Assembly (NCBI GenBank): GCA_041399155.1
Contig: JAWKTI010000002.1
Coordinates: 744,001-808,000 of the forward strand
Reading direction: 5' to 3'
DNA: 64,000 nucleotides
Origin: Zavarzinella sp.
GTDB lineage: Bacteria; Planctomycetota; Planctomycetia; Gemmatales; Gemmataceae
The notes beneath the pieces are model-generated. The model was not told the DNA's origin. It worked only from the letters and a program-made list of their open reading frames with translations, and ran no database searches. Numbering within the stretch: the first letter of the stretch is position 1; every line of letters starts with the position of its first letter. Positions 23,572 to 33,198 of this stretch are shown piece by piece. The translations under genes and the position numbers were made by a program.

Positions 23572-25947
23572 TTAAATATCTCCGAAGTCAAAATCGTTGA
23601 GATCTTCAAGTGCCTCTTCCTCTTTTTGCGACAGTGGGCCATCAAGTGCCTCACTGGCAGCATCAGAATTGACACCCCACACTTCGGCAAGATTCTCTGC
23701 AATACTGCGTCGTTCATTGTGGCTGAAATCACCAAATGCCCGCCTGAGGAAAACAAGTGAACGGCGGAATTGGTCTTCATCGAGTGAACCAACATAGCTA
23801 TCCAATGCTTCCCACAGAATTTGCCTTGCAATTAACGCATAGCGGTTTCGTTGTGCCAACCCTTCAAACCAGCCCGCACCAAGATCGGCGGAGATGCCTG
23901 GGGACAAACGACGCGAAACTTCCCGCACCAGGGCTTCGTTGGTCATCCAGCCACGTTCCAGCATGATGGCACAGGCAAACCCGGATAACACTGGATTGCG
24001 ATCATCAGCGTCTGAAAGATCCTGTAATTTCCGCTTCCACAACTCTTCATCAATTCGATCATGAAATTCCAGCGATACCCGATTGATCTGATCAATTGAT
24101 ACGAGAAGTTGCCGTGCGGCGTCAGCATCACAATTCGCCGCTTCATGCAACGCCAGGCACGCCTGGATAAACAAACCTTCAATCAACGGAACTAATGGCT
24201 TGGTATCGAATCGTCGAACATCACCATATCGCACTACCTGCATCAGTTCGAATGCAGCGGCACCAATCTGATTCAGTGCGGAGCTTTCACTGGCCAGGTG
24301 CTGTAACTTCTGCTGGGCAAAATCCATCGCCGTCAACAAATTCGATTGACAGGCATCCCCCACAAGCTGTGCAGCAATATCAATCGAAGCCGCATCATCA
24401 ATCAACTGCCTGAATCGATAACCACAAGCCAGTTCAATCGTTTCTCCCAGCAAGACAGATTCCACGAGCGTAATTTCGCTTTCAGGTGTCCACTGCACAG
24501 TCCAGCGTTCCGCCCACGTGGCAGAATCCTGTCGCACCTTCACCTGTTCTGCAAACTTCACTCCCAGTATCCGCAAGCGGTGCAGAAAACTGGATCGTTC
24601 CAGATCGATGTATGCGGCAGCTTGCGTCTTCGCCTGTCGATTTTCCCGCAGGTCGAGACCAAGATCCTGCTTGACGGCGGTGCGATATTTCTCCAATTTC
24701 AACCGCTGGATTTCTCGATCGAAATCTTCCTGAATTGATGTGCGACTGACACCCTGGGGTAATTCACCAATGGCCGTTCCCACATCGACTCGGGCAAGTG
24801 CTTCAGCAATATTGCTCCGTTCGCCATGCCCCAGTAACGCAATTGCTGCATCGTGCAGATCATCCAGCGTGGGGAAATAACCATCTTTCATTGCAGAAAG
24901 TGTTTTGGCTAATCGCACCGCTTCAATAATTTCTGCAGTGGAGCGGTGGGTGCCCTGCTCGCGATAGTGGCGTGCCACCATACTGAGGTAACGCGTCGGC
25001 AAAGCTTCCAATTGTTCTTCCTGCAATGTTTCCCAAAGTAATTCGAAATACGCCGGTGCAGCGTTACCCGCACCATAGCCTGATTGTGAAGAGAGCCGAA
25101 AGTAAGAATAAGGCATCAGTGTCAGCTTACTTGCGCGGCGTCGTAGGCTGGCAAATTCTTCATCGCTCATCGCTGGGTGATTGCCGTTGAGTACGGGTGC
25201 ATGGTAAGCACCTACGACCGCAACTATCTTTTCCGGTTTGACACCGCGATCGATTGCTTTCTTTATCTGTCGCCGCATGAATGCTTCACGCACCAGATTT
25301 TCAGCATGTCTGCGGACAGGATCTACTTCCAGTTCTCGCAGCGATTCCCCTAACTGGTTGGCAGCCAGGCGGTAAGCATCATCATTAAGATTATGCTCAA
25401 AACGGCGTTCCCAGTATGCATCATAATTCAGTTCGCCAGAAATCTGAGCCCAGCGATCGTAAATCGAAACCTGATCAGGAACTTCCTGAATTGGTGCCTC
25501 TTCCGCACTGGTGCTGTCAGCATCGTTGTCAGTAACTTCCTGATCGTCTTCTGTTTGGTCTTGAGTAACAGTGCCTGCTGTTAACTCTTTTGCCAGCAAT
25601 TCCAATTCAATGTCTTGTAACGCAAGGAATGCATCTGATGGCAAGTCGATAAATTCCACAGGCTTTTTGTGTTCGTGGGCCCACAGGATTGCCTGGAACT
25701 CCGGGCTGTAACGTGCCAAGGGATAAACCAGCGTGCGGACAGGCAACGAATCGGTATATGCCAGAATGGCAATCGGTGGCTTGGTGCCTTTCTTCACCAG
25801 ATGACGAGTCAACTCCCCAGCATCATGCAGCCCTTCAATCAAGACGACATCCGGCTGAATGCGGTCCAGATACCGACGCAGGTGCCAGGCACCGCTGGGA
25901 GAAAGGTGCCGCACACCAAAAACGTTGATCTGCCAGGGATTACTCAT
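23572..25947 (-). CDS. DUF5682 family protein of the MoxR/SWIM cassette
   Basis: 791 residues starting MSNPWQINVFGVRHLSPSGAW; the ATG overlaps the MoxR stop (ATGA), indicating coupled translation. The N-terminal 280 residues look like a TraB/ChaN-type domain (RHLSPSGAWHLRRYLD, PDVVLIEGLHD, VGAYHAPVLNG). The long C-terminal part is mostly helical. No catalytic chemistry has been shown for DUF5682 to my knowledge. The family is normally found beside MoxR ATPase, VWA and SWIM genes, as here; E. coli YehM in the yehLMPQ locus is the probable counterpart. It contains an acidic low-complexity stretch around residues 130-150. Confidence 0.8.
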   Translation of the reverse strand: MSNPWQINVFGVRHLSPSGAWHLRRYLDRIQPDVVLIEGLHDAGELTRHLVKKGTKPPIAILAYTDSLPVRTLVYPLARYSPEFQAILWAHEHKKPVEFIDLPSDAFLALQDIELELLAKELTAGTVTQDQTEDDQEVTDNDADSTSAEEAPIQEVPDQVSIYDRWAQISGELNYDAYWERRFEHNLNDDAYRLAANQLGESLRELEVDPVRRHAENLVREAFMRRQIKKAIDRGVKPEKIVAVVGAYHAPVLNGNHPAMSDEEFASLRRRASKLTLMPYSYFRLSSQSGYGAGNAAPAYFELLWETLQEEQLEALPTRYLSMVARHYREQGTHRSTAEIIEAVRLAKTLSAMKDGYFPTLDDLHDAAIALLGHGERSNIAEALARVDVGTAIGELPQGVSRTSIQEDFDREIQRLKLEKYRTAVKQDLGLDLRENRQAKTQAAAYIDLERSSFLHRLRILGVKFAEQVKVRQDSATWAERWTVQWTPESEITLVESVLLGETIELACGYRFRQLIDDAASIDIAAQLVGDACQSNLLTAMDFAQQKLQHLASESSALNQIGAAAFELMQVVRYGDVRRFDTKPLVPLIEGLFIQACLALHEAANCDADAARQLLVSIDQINRVSLEFHDRIDEELWKRKLQDLSDADDRNPVLSGFACAIMLERGWMTNEALVREVSRRLSPGISADLGAGWFEGLAQRNRYALIARQILWEALDSYVGSLDEDQFRRSLVFLRRAFGDFSHNERRSIAENLAEVWGVNSDAASEALDGPLSQKEEEALEDLNDFDFGDI

Positions 25948-27071
25948 GACAGTTGATCCGAGCAAGCGGTGAAGAGTGGTCGCCATTCGGCCCCACGTTT
26001 TTTCAGGACGTTGGAAAGATATTCCTGCCAGACCAGCTTATCCTTCTCTTCATCTTTCACCACGGCCCCCTGAATAGCAGAAGCAAGATCCTCTGCGGAT
26101 ACCTTGCCATTGCCAAAGTTTCCCGCAAGTGCCATACTTCCGGCAAGCACCGAAATTGCTTCGGCAGTGGAGAGCACGCCAGATGGTGTTTTGACTTTGT
26201 TTTTGCCATCCAGCGTCTGTCCTGTGCGTAGTTCTCGAAAGATGGTGACCACTTTTTCGATGGCTTCGTCTGCAGGTACAGGTGCTTTCAGATCCAGGTT
26301 GGTTGCCAGTTCATTGACACGCTTGCGAACAATATCAACTTCTGTTTCCAATGTTGCTGGGGATGGCAGCACCACAATATTGAAGCGTCGTTTCAGTGCA
26401 GCCGACATATCGTTGACCCCACGGTCTCGTGTGTTGGCGGTAGCAATAATGGAAAAGCCTTTTTGTGCCGGCACTTCCAGTTGTAATTCCGGAATGGAAA
26501 CGCGTTTTTCCGACAGCAATGAAATCATGGCATCCTGTACTTCAGAAGCACACCGTGTGATTTCTTCAAAGCGGGCAATTGAACCACTTTCCATCGCACG
26601 CATAATCGGGCTGCGAATCAGTGAGGTATTGGTGGGGCCCTGGGCAATCAGCATCGCATAGTTCCAGGTATACCGGATCTGTTCTTCCGTGGTGCCGGCA
26701 GTACCCTGAACTACTTTTGTGGAATCACGATTGATCGCTGCTGCCAGATGTTCTGACAGCCACGATTTAGCAGTACCAGGTTCACCAATCAATAACAGAG
26801 AACGATCGGTAACAAGTGTTGAAATCGCGATTTCAACAAGTCGCTGGTGGCCGATATACTTGGGGGTGATTTTTGTACTACCAGCAGTCCCGCCTGTGAT
26901 ATACGTCAGCACGGCACGTGGGGAAAGCTGCCACCCTGGGGGGCGTTCGTATTTATCTGCTTGCGCCAGTGCGTCCAGCTCGCTGGCATACAGTTCTTCT
27001 GCCGGCGCCCGCAATACATTACCACTGTTACTTACAGGTGCAGCAGCTTCGTCTGTTTTTTTCTTCGCCAT
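25944..27071 (-). CDS. MoxR-family AAA+ ATPase of the SWIM/VWA cassette
   Basis: 375 residues. After a 50-residue leader comes the AAA+ domain: Walker A GEPGTAKSW (K102), a Walker B-like ARFEEITRC, sensor 1 SIIATANTRDRGVNDM, and an arginine finger region ALKRRFNIV. A helical lid domain follows. MoxR ATPases act as chaperone-like remodelers with VWA partners. This one most resembles E. coli YehL by neighbourhood. AAGGAAACCAAC precedes the ATG. Its stop overlaps the DUF5682 start by 4 nt and it lies 29 bp after the HEAT-repeat gene. Confidence 0.88.
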   Translation of the reverse strand: MAKKKTDEAAAPVSNSGNVLRAPAEELYASELDALAQADKYERPPGWQLSPRAVLTYITGGTAGSTKITPKYIGHQRLVEIAISTLVTDRSLLLIGEPGTAKSWLSEHLAAAINRDSTKVVQGTAGTTEEQIRYTWNYAMLIAQGPTNTSLIRSPIMRAMESGSIARFEEITRCASEVQDAMISLLSEKRVSIPELQLEVPAQKGFSIIATANTRDRGVNDMSAALKRRFNIVVLPSPATLETEVDIVRKRVNELATNLDLKAPVPADEAIEKVVTIFRELRTGQTLDGKNKVKTPSGVLSTAEAISVLAGSMALAGNFGNGKVSAEDLASAIQGAVVKDEEKDKLVWQEYLSNVLKKRGAEWRPLFTACSDQLS

Positions 27072-27100
27072 GTTGGTTTCCTTATTTGGGATAATTCAAA

Positions 27101-28891
27101 CTAAGAAGCTTTCTCTTCCGAACTGGTTTTGGTTCGTTCCCGAATTTCGGCAATTGCATCAACGATTCGGTTGGCAACAGTCTCACCAATTTTGGAATCA
27201 CCCGCCATTGCTTCCAACTCTGGCAATGCATCAGCGCCTAGGCGGTTCGCCAGATACAACCAGCGATACACTTCGTAACCTGCTTTCTTTTTGCTGTGTG
27301 TTTTAATGTTTTCAATCACAAAAGCAGTAGATTCGGGATGTTCAATTCTTAACATGGCAGAAGCAAAATCGTATGGATCTTTGCCAAGACTTTTTCTGTC
27401 TGCCAACTTTGCGGTGAAATACTTTATTGCGGCTGCGTGGTCTGAGTTTGCCAAGGAGCAAGCCAAAGGCAGATCATCTGCTGCGATCGCATCATACAAC
27501 CATGCGGTATCCACGGGATGATCCTGAACGTTGTAGTGCCAGTGCCAATAATAATTTCTACCAGACAATTGGTTCCAGACAATTTGACGTCTTCCTTGGT
27601 CTGCTGAATTTTTCTTGGTGGACTGTTTGAGGTAAGGTGAAAAGATTTTGTAGAAATCTCCCGGAGACATTGTTCGTAAAGCAGCGAAAACAACATCATC
27701 GAAACAATCCATCGGGACTGTTTCCCGCTGATCAACCAGGAACATCACACTTGCCTGGTCGCCTTTTGCCAGAATGGCCACCATTCTTTCGATGATATCT
27801 GTTCCACCTGGGGTGGATTTGACTTTCTGCAATTGGGCAGATGCCTGCACGCATTCCCGCAAAAATTTCTGTGCATCTGTAGAAAGGACTGTCTCAACAA
27901 TCCCAAGCAAAGCAAGAAACCGCACTACTTCTTCGCCTTGCTTTTTCTTGTCTTTATTTGCCTGTAAGTCAACCAACAGTTTTTTGGCACGATCCAGTGC
28001 CACTGCAGCTAGCTGAGTGGGCTTGCAGGAATGTACGGCATGTGCAACCACTGCTAAGTCTTTCCCATCCATTGCTTTTACCAGCACCTCCAGTGCTTCT
28101 GGGTGGGGTAATTTACACAACGCATGGTAGGCTGCCTGGCGAATTTCCTTTGATTTGGCTTTCGCCTGTTCAATCAGGTAAGACAAATCATCCGCAGAAT
28201 CTCCCAGGCATTCGATTGCTGCTACTTTGACATCTGGAGATCCCTCGGAGAGTGCTTCTTTGATGATTTCCCGGGAATATTCTGCATCAATGCGGTGCAT
28301 CAATTTCAAGCGACGTGCGTGCCCACTTTTTCCTTTCAGATCAAAAGTTGCTTTCAAATCGGCCAGGATTGCTTTGCCATACATGGGCAATACCCGTTCT
28401 GCCACCAGGTCGCCAATTTCTCCGTATACATCATCAATCGCTTTCAGTGCAGGCCGCACCAGGCGAAGATCGGCAAAAAGACCCAACTCAATGGCACTGC
28501 GGATCTGTTCTAATCTGCCAGAGCCAGTGCTGGTCAATGCTTCGATCAGTGGTTTCAACATTCGTGCACTGATCTGGGTGCGTTTTGCTTCCACCGCTGA
28601 CGATTGAATGGTTTCCAGTTTCCCTTCTAAACCTGTACTTCCCTGAGTGAACAAAATGGAACAGACCAGAGAACCAAGATTCAGCAGACTGTTTGCTGCG
28701 GTTTTATCGGTAGAGTTTACCACATCTTCAACGCACTCTGCTACTTTAGCAAAGACAGGTGCCTTTGCACCAGCTTTCTTCAGTGGGTCTACCAGCTTTT
28801 TCAGCCGAAAATCACCAGGTGCTACGACGCTGCCTGCAATCGCCAGTCGTCGCACCTCTTTGTATACTTCATTGAGAACGGCAATACTCAT
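27101..28891 (-). CDS. HEAT-repeat protein of the MoxR/SWIM cassette
   Basis: 596 residues with no catalytic motif. Regular helical repeats typical of HEAT/ARM solenoids are visible in the middle, for example SEGSPDVKVAAIECLGDSAD, then KSKEIRQAAYHALCKLPHP, then GKDLAVVAHAVHSCKP (about 208-300). The C-terminal part has more irregular helices (YEVYRWLYLANRLGADALPE). Such solenoids usually serve as protein-binding scaffolds; here probably for the ATPase or its client (inference). GGAG precedes the ATG, and 9 bp separate it from the SWIM gene stop. Confidence 0.75.
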   Translation of the reverse strand: MSIAVLNEVYKEVRRLAIAGSVVAPGDFRLKKLVDPLKKAGAKAPVFAKVAECVEDVVNSTDKTAANSLLNLGSLVCSILFTQGSTGLEGKLETIQSSAVEAKRTQISARMLKPLIEALTSTGSGRLEQIRSAIELGLFADLRLVRPALKAIDDVYGEIGDLVAERVLPMYGKAILADLKATFDLKGKSGHARRLKLMHRIDAEYSREIIKEALSEGSPDVKVAAIECLGDSADDLSYLIEQAKAKSKEIRQAAYHALCKLPHPEALEVLVKAMDGKDLAVVAHAVHSCKPTQLAAVALDRAKKLLVDLQANKDKKKQGEEVVRFLALLGIVETVLSTDAQKFLRECVQASAQLQKVKSTPGGTDIIERMVAILAKGDQASVMFLVDQRETVPMDCFDDVVFAALRTMSPGDFYKIFSPYLKQSTKKNSADQGRRQIVWNQLSGRNYYWHWHYNVQDHPVDTAWLYDAIAADDLPLACSLANSDHAAAIKYFTAKLADRKSLGKDPYDFASAMLRIEHPESTAFVIENIKTHSKKKAGYEVYRWLYLANRLGADALPELEAMAGDSKIGETVANRIVDAIAEIRERTKTSSEEKAS

Positions 28892-28900
28892 GATGTGCTC

Positions 28901-30358
28901 CTAAAGTGTGAGACGAATGACTTCTGTATTTGTGACGATGCTTAACGGTTTTACTTCGAGTTTGCAACTGTCGAGATCGTGGCGAAATCGCCCCACCAAC
29001 ACCTGATTCATCAATGCATCTGGTGGGACAAGTCTTAACAGTTCCACACTGGATGGCTCTTCGGACATCCCACGATCAGTAAGGGTTAATCTATTCCCCG
29101 CCTGATCTTCGATCACAAAAACATCATTAATCAGGCCGATCTGCTTGAACCGCAACAGGCACACAGGCTGCTTTTCTGAAAGTGGGCCTTTCAGATTATT
29201 TTTGACAGTTTTCGTCAGTGCTGAAAAATCAACTGCAGCAAGTGATTGTACTTTCTGATAATCTTCAGGTGTTGTGGGCCGTGGCAGCATTTCATCCCAG
29301 CGACAGCGTGGATTCATATCCCCAGGATAGATGCACAATAATGGCACCTGAGCTACCTGAAAAAAGCTATCTTCGGACTTGATAAACTTGACTGCTTTGT
29401 AGGGCCGATATGTTTTGGTGGTTAGTACTTTGCCAGATGACAATTCTACCCAGATGCCAGTATCGACAAATTCCCGGCGTGCCACATCATCGTTGGAATT
29501 GAATGCCAGTTGCAGCAGTTCTGCGTTTTCCAGTGTCAAACCTGCCTCACGCAGTTCGCTGAGATGCCAGGCGTGTCCCAGCCAGGCTGCAATGGGCGAC
29601 TCTGTTTCAGGTTTTAAATCAGGATCGTTCAGTCGCTTTTCCAGATATGCCCGCCCTTGTTTGACCAAAGCATGCAGGCGGGCCAACTGGTCCAGAGCAT
29701 CACTATACATCGCTTCCCGCACCGCAGTAGGGATTTTATCGTCAAATTTCCCAGTGCTGTCCGAGAAGTTTGTTGTGTATGCCAACAACGCACTTTGTGC
29801 TCCCGGCAAATAGGCATCGCCCAGTTGTTTGGCCCGCTGCTCAATGGTATCAGCAAGCTTTGCATTCATGTTGCCAATACCAATGCTGGCTAATTCAATG
29901 GTTAGCTGTTCCAGCAGGTTAATCCCATCCAGTTGTGCTTTGATCTTTTTCGCCAACGCAGTTTTATTGACCTGCTTTGGTGTCGCTTGTTCTTCTTTTT
30001 TCTTCTCTACGCGGGCAACAACTTTATCCCGTTTGGCCTGCAAATCGTCAGGTACATCTGCAACTTGAAAAGTATCTGATTTTTGCACATACGCGTACAT
30101 CAGCCCAAGGGAATGCTTACAAGGAAACTGTCGGCTGGGACAGTTGCAGCGATACGTGGGTGCCCCCGGGCGGATGAAATCGCAGGAACATTGATAAGGT
30201 GTTTTCCCACTTCCCTGACATTCGCCGAAGAGAATTGTTTTGTCATCGGAAATGTTCATCGTGAGGAATTTTTTCTTCAGGACCAGGCTCCGCCCGTTTT
30301 TTGCCGCATCGGCATTTGGTGCTGCTGAATCGACAAAAGACTCATCTATCGAAAACAC
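28901..30358 (-). CDS. SWIM zinc-finger protein, first gene of the MoxR/VWA cassette
   Basis: 485 residues from a GTG at 30358 with a strong GGAGG site. The SWIM motif C71-x-C73-x6-C80-x-H82 (YRCNCPSRQFPCKHSLGL) sits near the N-terminus. A Lys/Glu-rich linker and a large helical domain follow (about 130-300), then a beta-rich C-terminal half. SWIM fingers bind DNA or proteins. Position and content match E. coli YehQ. It starts a five-gene operon whose members are 4-nt overlapping to 62 bp apart. Its promoter should lie within 30359-30741. Confidence 0.85.
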   Translation of the reverse strand: MFSIDESFVDSAAPNADAAKNGRSLVLKKKFLTMNISDDKTILFGECQGSGKTPYQCSCDFIRPGAPTYRCNCPSRQFPCKHSLGLMYAYVQKSDTFQVADVPDDLQAKRDKVVARVEKKKEEQATPKQVNKTALAKKIKAQLDGINLLEQLTIELASIGIGNMNAKLADTIEQRAKQLGDAYLPGAQSALLAYTTNFSDSTGKFDDKIPTAVREAMYSDALDQLARLHALVKQGRAYLEKRLNDPDLKPETESPIAAWLGHAWHLSELREAGLTLENAELLQLAFNSNDDVARREFVDTGIWVELSSGKVLTTKTYRPYKAVKFIKSEDSFFQVAQVPLLCIYPGDMNPRCRWDEMLPRPTTPEDYQKVQSLAAVDFSALTKTVKNNLKGPLSEKQPVCLLRFKQIGLINDVFVIEDQAGNRLTLTDRGMSEEPSSVELLRLVPPDALMNQVLVGRFRHDLDSCKLEVKPLSIVTNTEVIRLTL

Positions 30359-30741
30359 AATGCTTCCCTCCTGACTTTGATTTCAGCGAAAGATTCAATT
30401 TTCTGTAATGTAGCTCGCAATCCTGGTGAAAAAGATCATTGAAATAACTTTATGGAACCACAAAATACCCAAGAACTGGAACTCAAATCGACGACGGCGA
30501 TAAATATTCGCCCGTACACATATTAATATATCCACGCACATGATTCATGGTGACATTTTTCTTTGATTTACAGCACCATTTTGGAGGAATTCAACTACGC
30601 AACTGTTTTCAAATTAGGTAGTTATGGAAAATCCAGAAAACTGGCTAAAAATTGCAAAATAATAATCAGACGAATGTTCGACTGTTTTGGAGATGGTTCT
30701 GAGAAATCACTTTCAAAGTGCCATAGATGATCTTGAGAATG
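30359..30741. other. Intergenic region upstream of the SWIM operon
   Basis: 383 bp, AT-rich, between the anti-sigma stop and the SWIM start. I see no gene. A 24-codon plus-strand frame (30452-30526) has no supporting feature. The SWIM operon promoter is expected here, but no convincing -35/-10 pair was found. Confidence 0.5.
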
Positions 30742-32067
30742 TTACTTCAGGGTGCGAAGCACCAGCATCAGTGGTTTGGTATTTCGCTTGGAATGAGTTG
30801 CACGTGAGGATAGATATTGCTGCACCGCATTGGATGGCAGTACGTGAATACCTGCGTAACTTACAACCACACCAATGGTGTTGCCATTGGGTTCTGACTT
30901 AGCATTGCTGTACTTTGCCAGGTTCTTGGCAAGCAGGTCGGCAGTACCCTGGGGTAGTGGTCGTCGAATATCTGTTTTCGGTGTTGTTTGCGGGGCAGGG
31001 CGTTGGATCAATGGATTCGGAATCCCCAATAACCGTGTCAGGCGTTGTAGATCCTGCGGCATGAATGGTGCCACTACCAGAGTATCGTAAGGCATCGACG
31101 AAGTCGAACCTTTTTTTGTATTCGGTTGGGACAACGCCACAATAAAGTCACAGACCTGTTGTGGGTTTAATGCCTCAGTAAACAGCATCAGTTCCACATC
31201 GTTCGGTTGTGCTTTCAAGCGGTTCGCTGTCACATCGTCAATTGCCAGTTTCCATTTCAACTTTTGGGCAACTTGCTGCATACGCTCCAGCCCATCCTGC
31301 GTGGATTCACAGAATAGATCCAGACGAATCAATTCATCATCCAGGAGGTCTTTCGCCAGTTGTTGTTGCTTATCAGTATCTGCTGCAAGTTCCACCATAC
31401 CGTAGAACTTGGAAACGCGAATCTTATCCAGATCGACTGGGCGGATTTCAGGAATGTCCCGCACTGGTGGGGCCAGAATAGGATCGGGCTGAACTCTTGG
31501 TTCAGGTCCCAGTTCTGGCACGGTTGTTCGCACAGCAACCTGCGGAATTGTGGGTAGTTCTCGATCGTTGATTCCTGAATTCACAGGAATCAGGTCAGGA
31601 GAGTGATCGTCGTCCCGTTCGCGGGGAGGGTTTTGCACATTGGCACTAGGGATGGACACCGCTTCGATCGATGGTGAAAACTGTGCTAGTTCACTGTCGT
31701 TGCGATTCGCAAAAAACAGGTAAAACCCCAGTGACATAAACACCATCACAGAGGTGGCAATAGAAAATTGCCCCAACCGACGTGCCGCCGATTTATCCAC
31801 CCACCGGTTAGACACTTTGACTGGTGGCAGTGGGGTAGGTTGCAAGCCACGAGCGGCAATTGCTTCCATCACCCCTTCCGTGAAGTGGAAAGGTGAAGGT
31901 TTGGCAGGCAATTGACGCATTCGTTGAGCAGTTTTTTGATACGAAAGGTACAGGGCACGCACACGCGGCGACGATTTCAGCAATCGCCTCAACAATTTGT
32001 GCTGCGAAGGTGTTAATTCACCGTCAATCGCAGCACTAATCAGTTCGTGTAACGCTTCTTCAGACAT
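30742..32067 (-). CDS. Membrane-anchored anti-sigma factor-like protein
   Basis: 441 residues. The N-terminal helical part (1-70, SEEALHELISAAIDGELTPSQ) resembles the anti-sigma zinc-finger (ASD) helices, but no cysteine or histidine pair for zinc is visible. One TM helix lies at about 101-120. A long Pro-rich periplasmic linker follows (about 130-220), then a C-terminal domain (about 230-441). It starts 59 bp downstream of the ECF sigma stop in the same direction, so it is the likely cognate regulator that holds the sigma at the membrane. What the extracytoplasmic domain senses is unknown. Confidence 0.75.
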   Translation of the reverse strand: MSEEALHELISAAIDGELTPSQHKLLRRLLKSSPRVRALYLSYQKTAQRMRQLPAKPSPFHFTEGVMEAIAARGLQPTPLPPVKVSNRWVDKSAARRLGQFSIATSVMVFMSLGFYLFFANRNDSELAQFSPSIEAVSIPSANVQNPPRERDDDHSPDLIPVNSGINDRELPTIPQVAVRTTVPELGPEPRVQPDPILAPPVRDIPEIRPVDLDKIRVSKFYGMVELAADTDKQQQLAKDLLDDELIRLDLFCESTQDGLERMQQVAQKLKWKLAIDDVTANRLKAQPNDVELMLFTEALNPQQVCDFIVALSQPNTKKGSTSSMPYDTLVVAPFMPQDLQRLTRLLGIPNPLIQRPAPQTTPKTDIRRPLPQGTADLLAKNLAKYSNAKSEPNGNTIGVVVSYAGIHVLPSNAVQQYLSSRATHSKRNTKPLMLVLRTLK

Positions 32068-32126
32068 TTCCGTTTACCAACGCTCAGATAAATGAGTGTT
32101 CCTTAATTATTTACGTTCAAATAAAT

Positions 32127-32699
32127 CTATTCCGTGAGTCCTTCCAGTTCCATAATGATCGACCTAAGTTCCGCACGGGCTCGATGTACTCTGCTTCGCA
32201 CGGTGCCTATCGGAATACCCAGTATTTCGGCAATGTCCTCATACTTTTCGTCCTGAATGTCATTCAGGATGATGATCATCCGATGTTCATTGGTCAGTCG
32301 ATCCAACGCTTTCTGAAGAAGTTCTTCTTCTTCACTACGTTCTAAGTTCTTATCAGGGTGGATGTTCGGGTTATCTTCCACCGGTTCCGGGAACTGTCGT
32401 TCGCCAGAATCCCAATCCAGGCTGGCAGCAATTCTACGCTTTCGTTTCAGCGAAATTGCCACATTGAAAGCAATCCGGTAAAGCCAGGTAAAAAAGCCCG
32501 ACTCTCCCTTGAAACTGTGCAAAGACTGGTAGGCACCGATAAACGCTTCCTGCACCACATCTGCAGCATCTTCCGCACTGTTCAGCATGCGAAATACGGC
32601 ATTGTACAGACGATCCTGATACCGCAGAACCAACGGTTCGTATGCGGAACTGTCGCCCTGTAAGCATCTCGCGATTAGTTGCCGATCGTCGTTTGTCAC
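32127..32699 (-). CDS. ECF-subfamily RNA polymerase sigma factor
   Basis: 190 residues from a GTG. Sigma region 2 (about 20-90) has the core-binding and -10 recognition segments RYQDRLYNAVFRML, DVVQEAFIGAY and FFTWLYRIAFNVA. Region 4 (about 130-185) has the helix-turn-helix EDIAEILGIPIGTVRSRVHRARAEL. The acidic linker between them is short. It is paired with the membrane anti-sigma-like gene downstream. The targets are unknown; no obvious autoregulatory promoter was identified. Confidence 0.93.
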   Translation of the reverse strand: MTNDDRQLIARCLQGDSSAYEPLVLRYQDRLYNAVFRMLNSAEDAADVVQEAFIGAYQSLHSFKGESGFFTWLYRIAFNVAISLKRKRRIAASLDWDSGERQFPEPVEDNPNIHPDKNLERSEEEELLQKALDRLTNEHRMIIILNDIQDEKYEDIAEILGIPIGTVRSRVHRARAELRSIIMELEGLTE

Positions 32700-32788
32700 A
32701 GCTAGTCACTTATTGAGACGTGGGATAATTGATTTTAGTTCCCAAAGATTGAGATATTTGAAAAAATAACTACCATCTGAATGAGAAT

Positions 32789-33169
32789 TCATTCATTTTT
32801 CGGTTGGGCGACACGGATTTCCAGAAAAATATCCCCTAGTAAAGTGGTAGCACCGAGTGGAGCTTCTTGCCACACAATTTTTAGTTGATTTCTTGCCACC
32901 AATCGGTGGGTGATTTCCATCATTATTGGTGTATCACAATATTGCGTAACAATCATTTCATTATTCAGCAATATTTGTGGCTGTCCCGTATTGATTGCGA
33001 TTGAAATGAACACATTTTCATTTTCTATCCCCGTGGGCTTGCCAAACTCCCGCGTGAGAACCATTGGGGCAATCAATGGTATCGACCGGCAATCGACAGG
33101 GTGGGCAATTCTTGCGAGCCCTCCCACGTTCCATGGACCGTGCAGGCGAATACGATGGATGTTAGACAT
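32789..33169 (-). CDS. Small hypothetical beta-rich protein
   Basis: 126 residues, unrecognised by name. The pattern resembles short planctomycete proteins that look like a galactose-binding beta-sandwich: IRLHGPWNVG at the start, REFGKPTGIENENVFISIAI, QPQILLNNE, and a closing LLGDIFLEIRVA. No catalytic residues are evident. It begins 29 bp after the aminotransferase stop and is probably co-transcribed with it. Function unknown. Confidence 0.6.
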   Translation of the reverse strand: MSNIHRIRLHGPWNVGGLARIAHPVDCRSIPLIAPMVLTREFGKPTGIENENVFISIAINTGQPQILLNNEMIVTQYCDTPIMMEITHRLVARNQLKIVWQEAPLGATTLLGDIFLEIRVAQPKNE

Positions 33170-33198
33170 ATCGTCAAACTACGAAAATGAGATCACTT

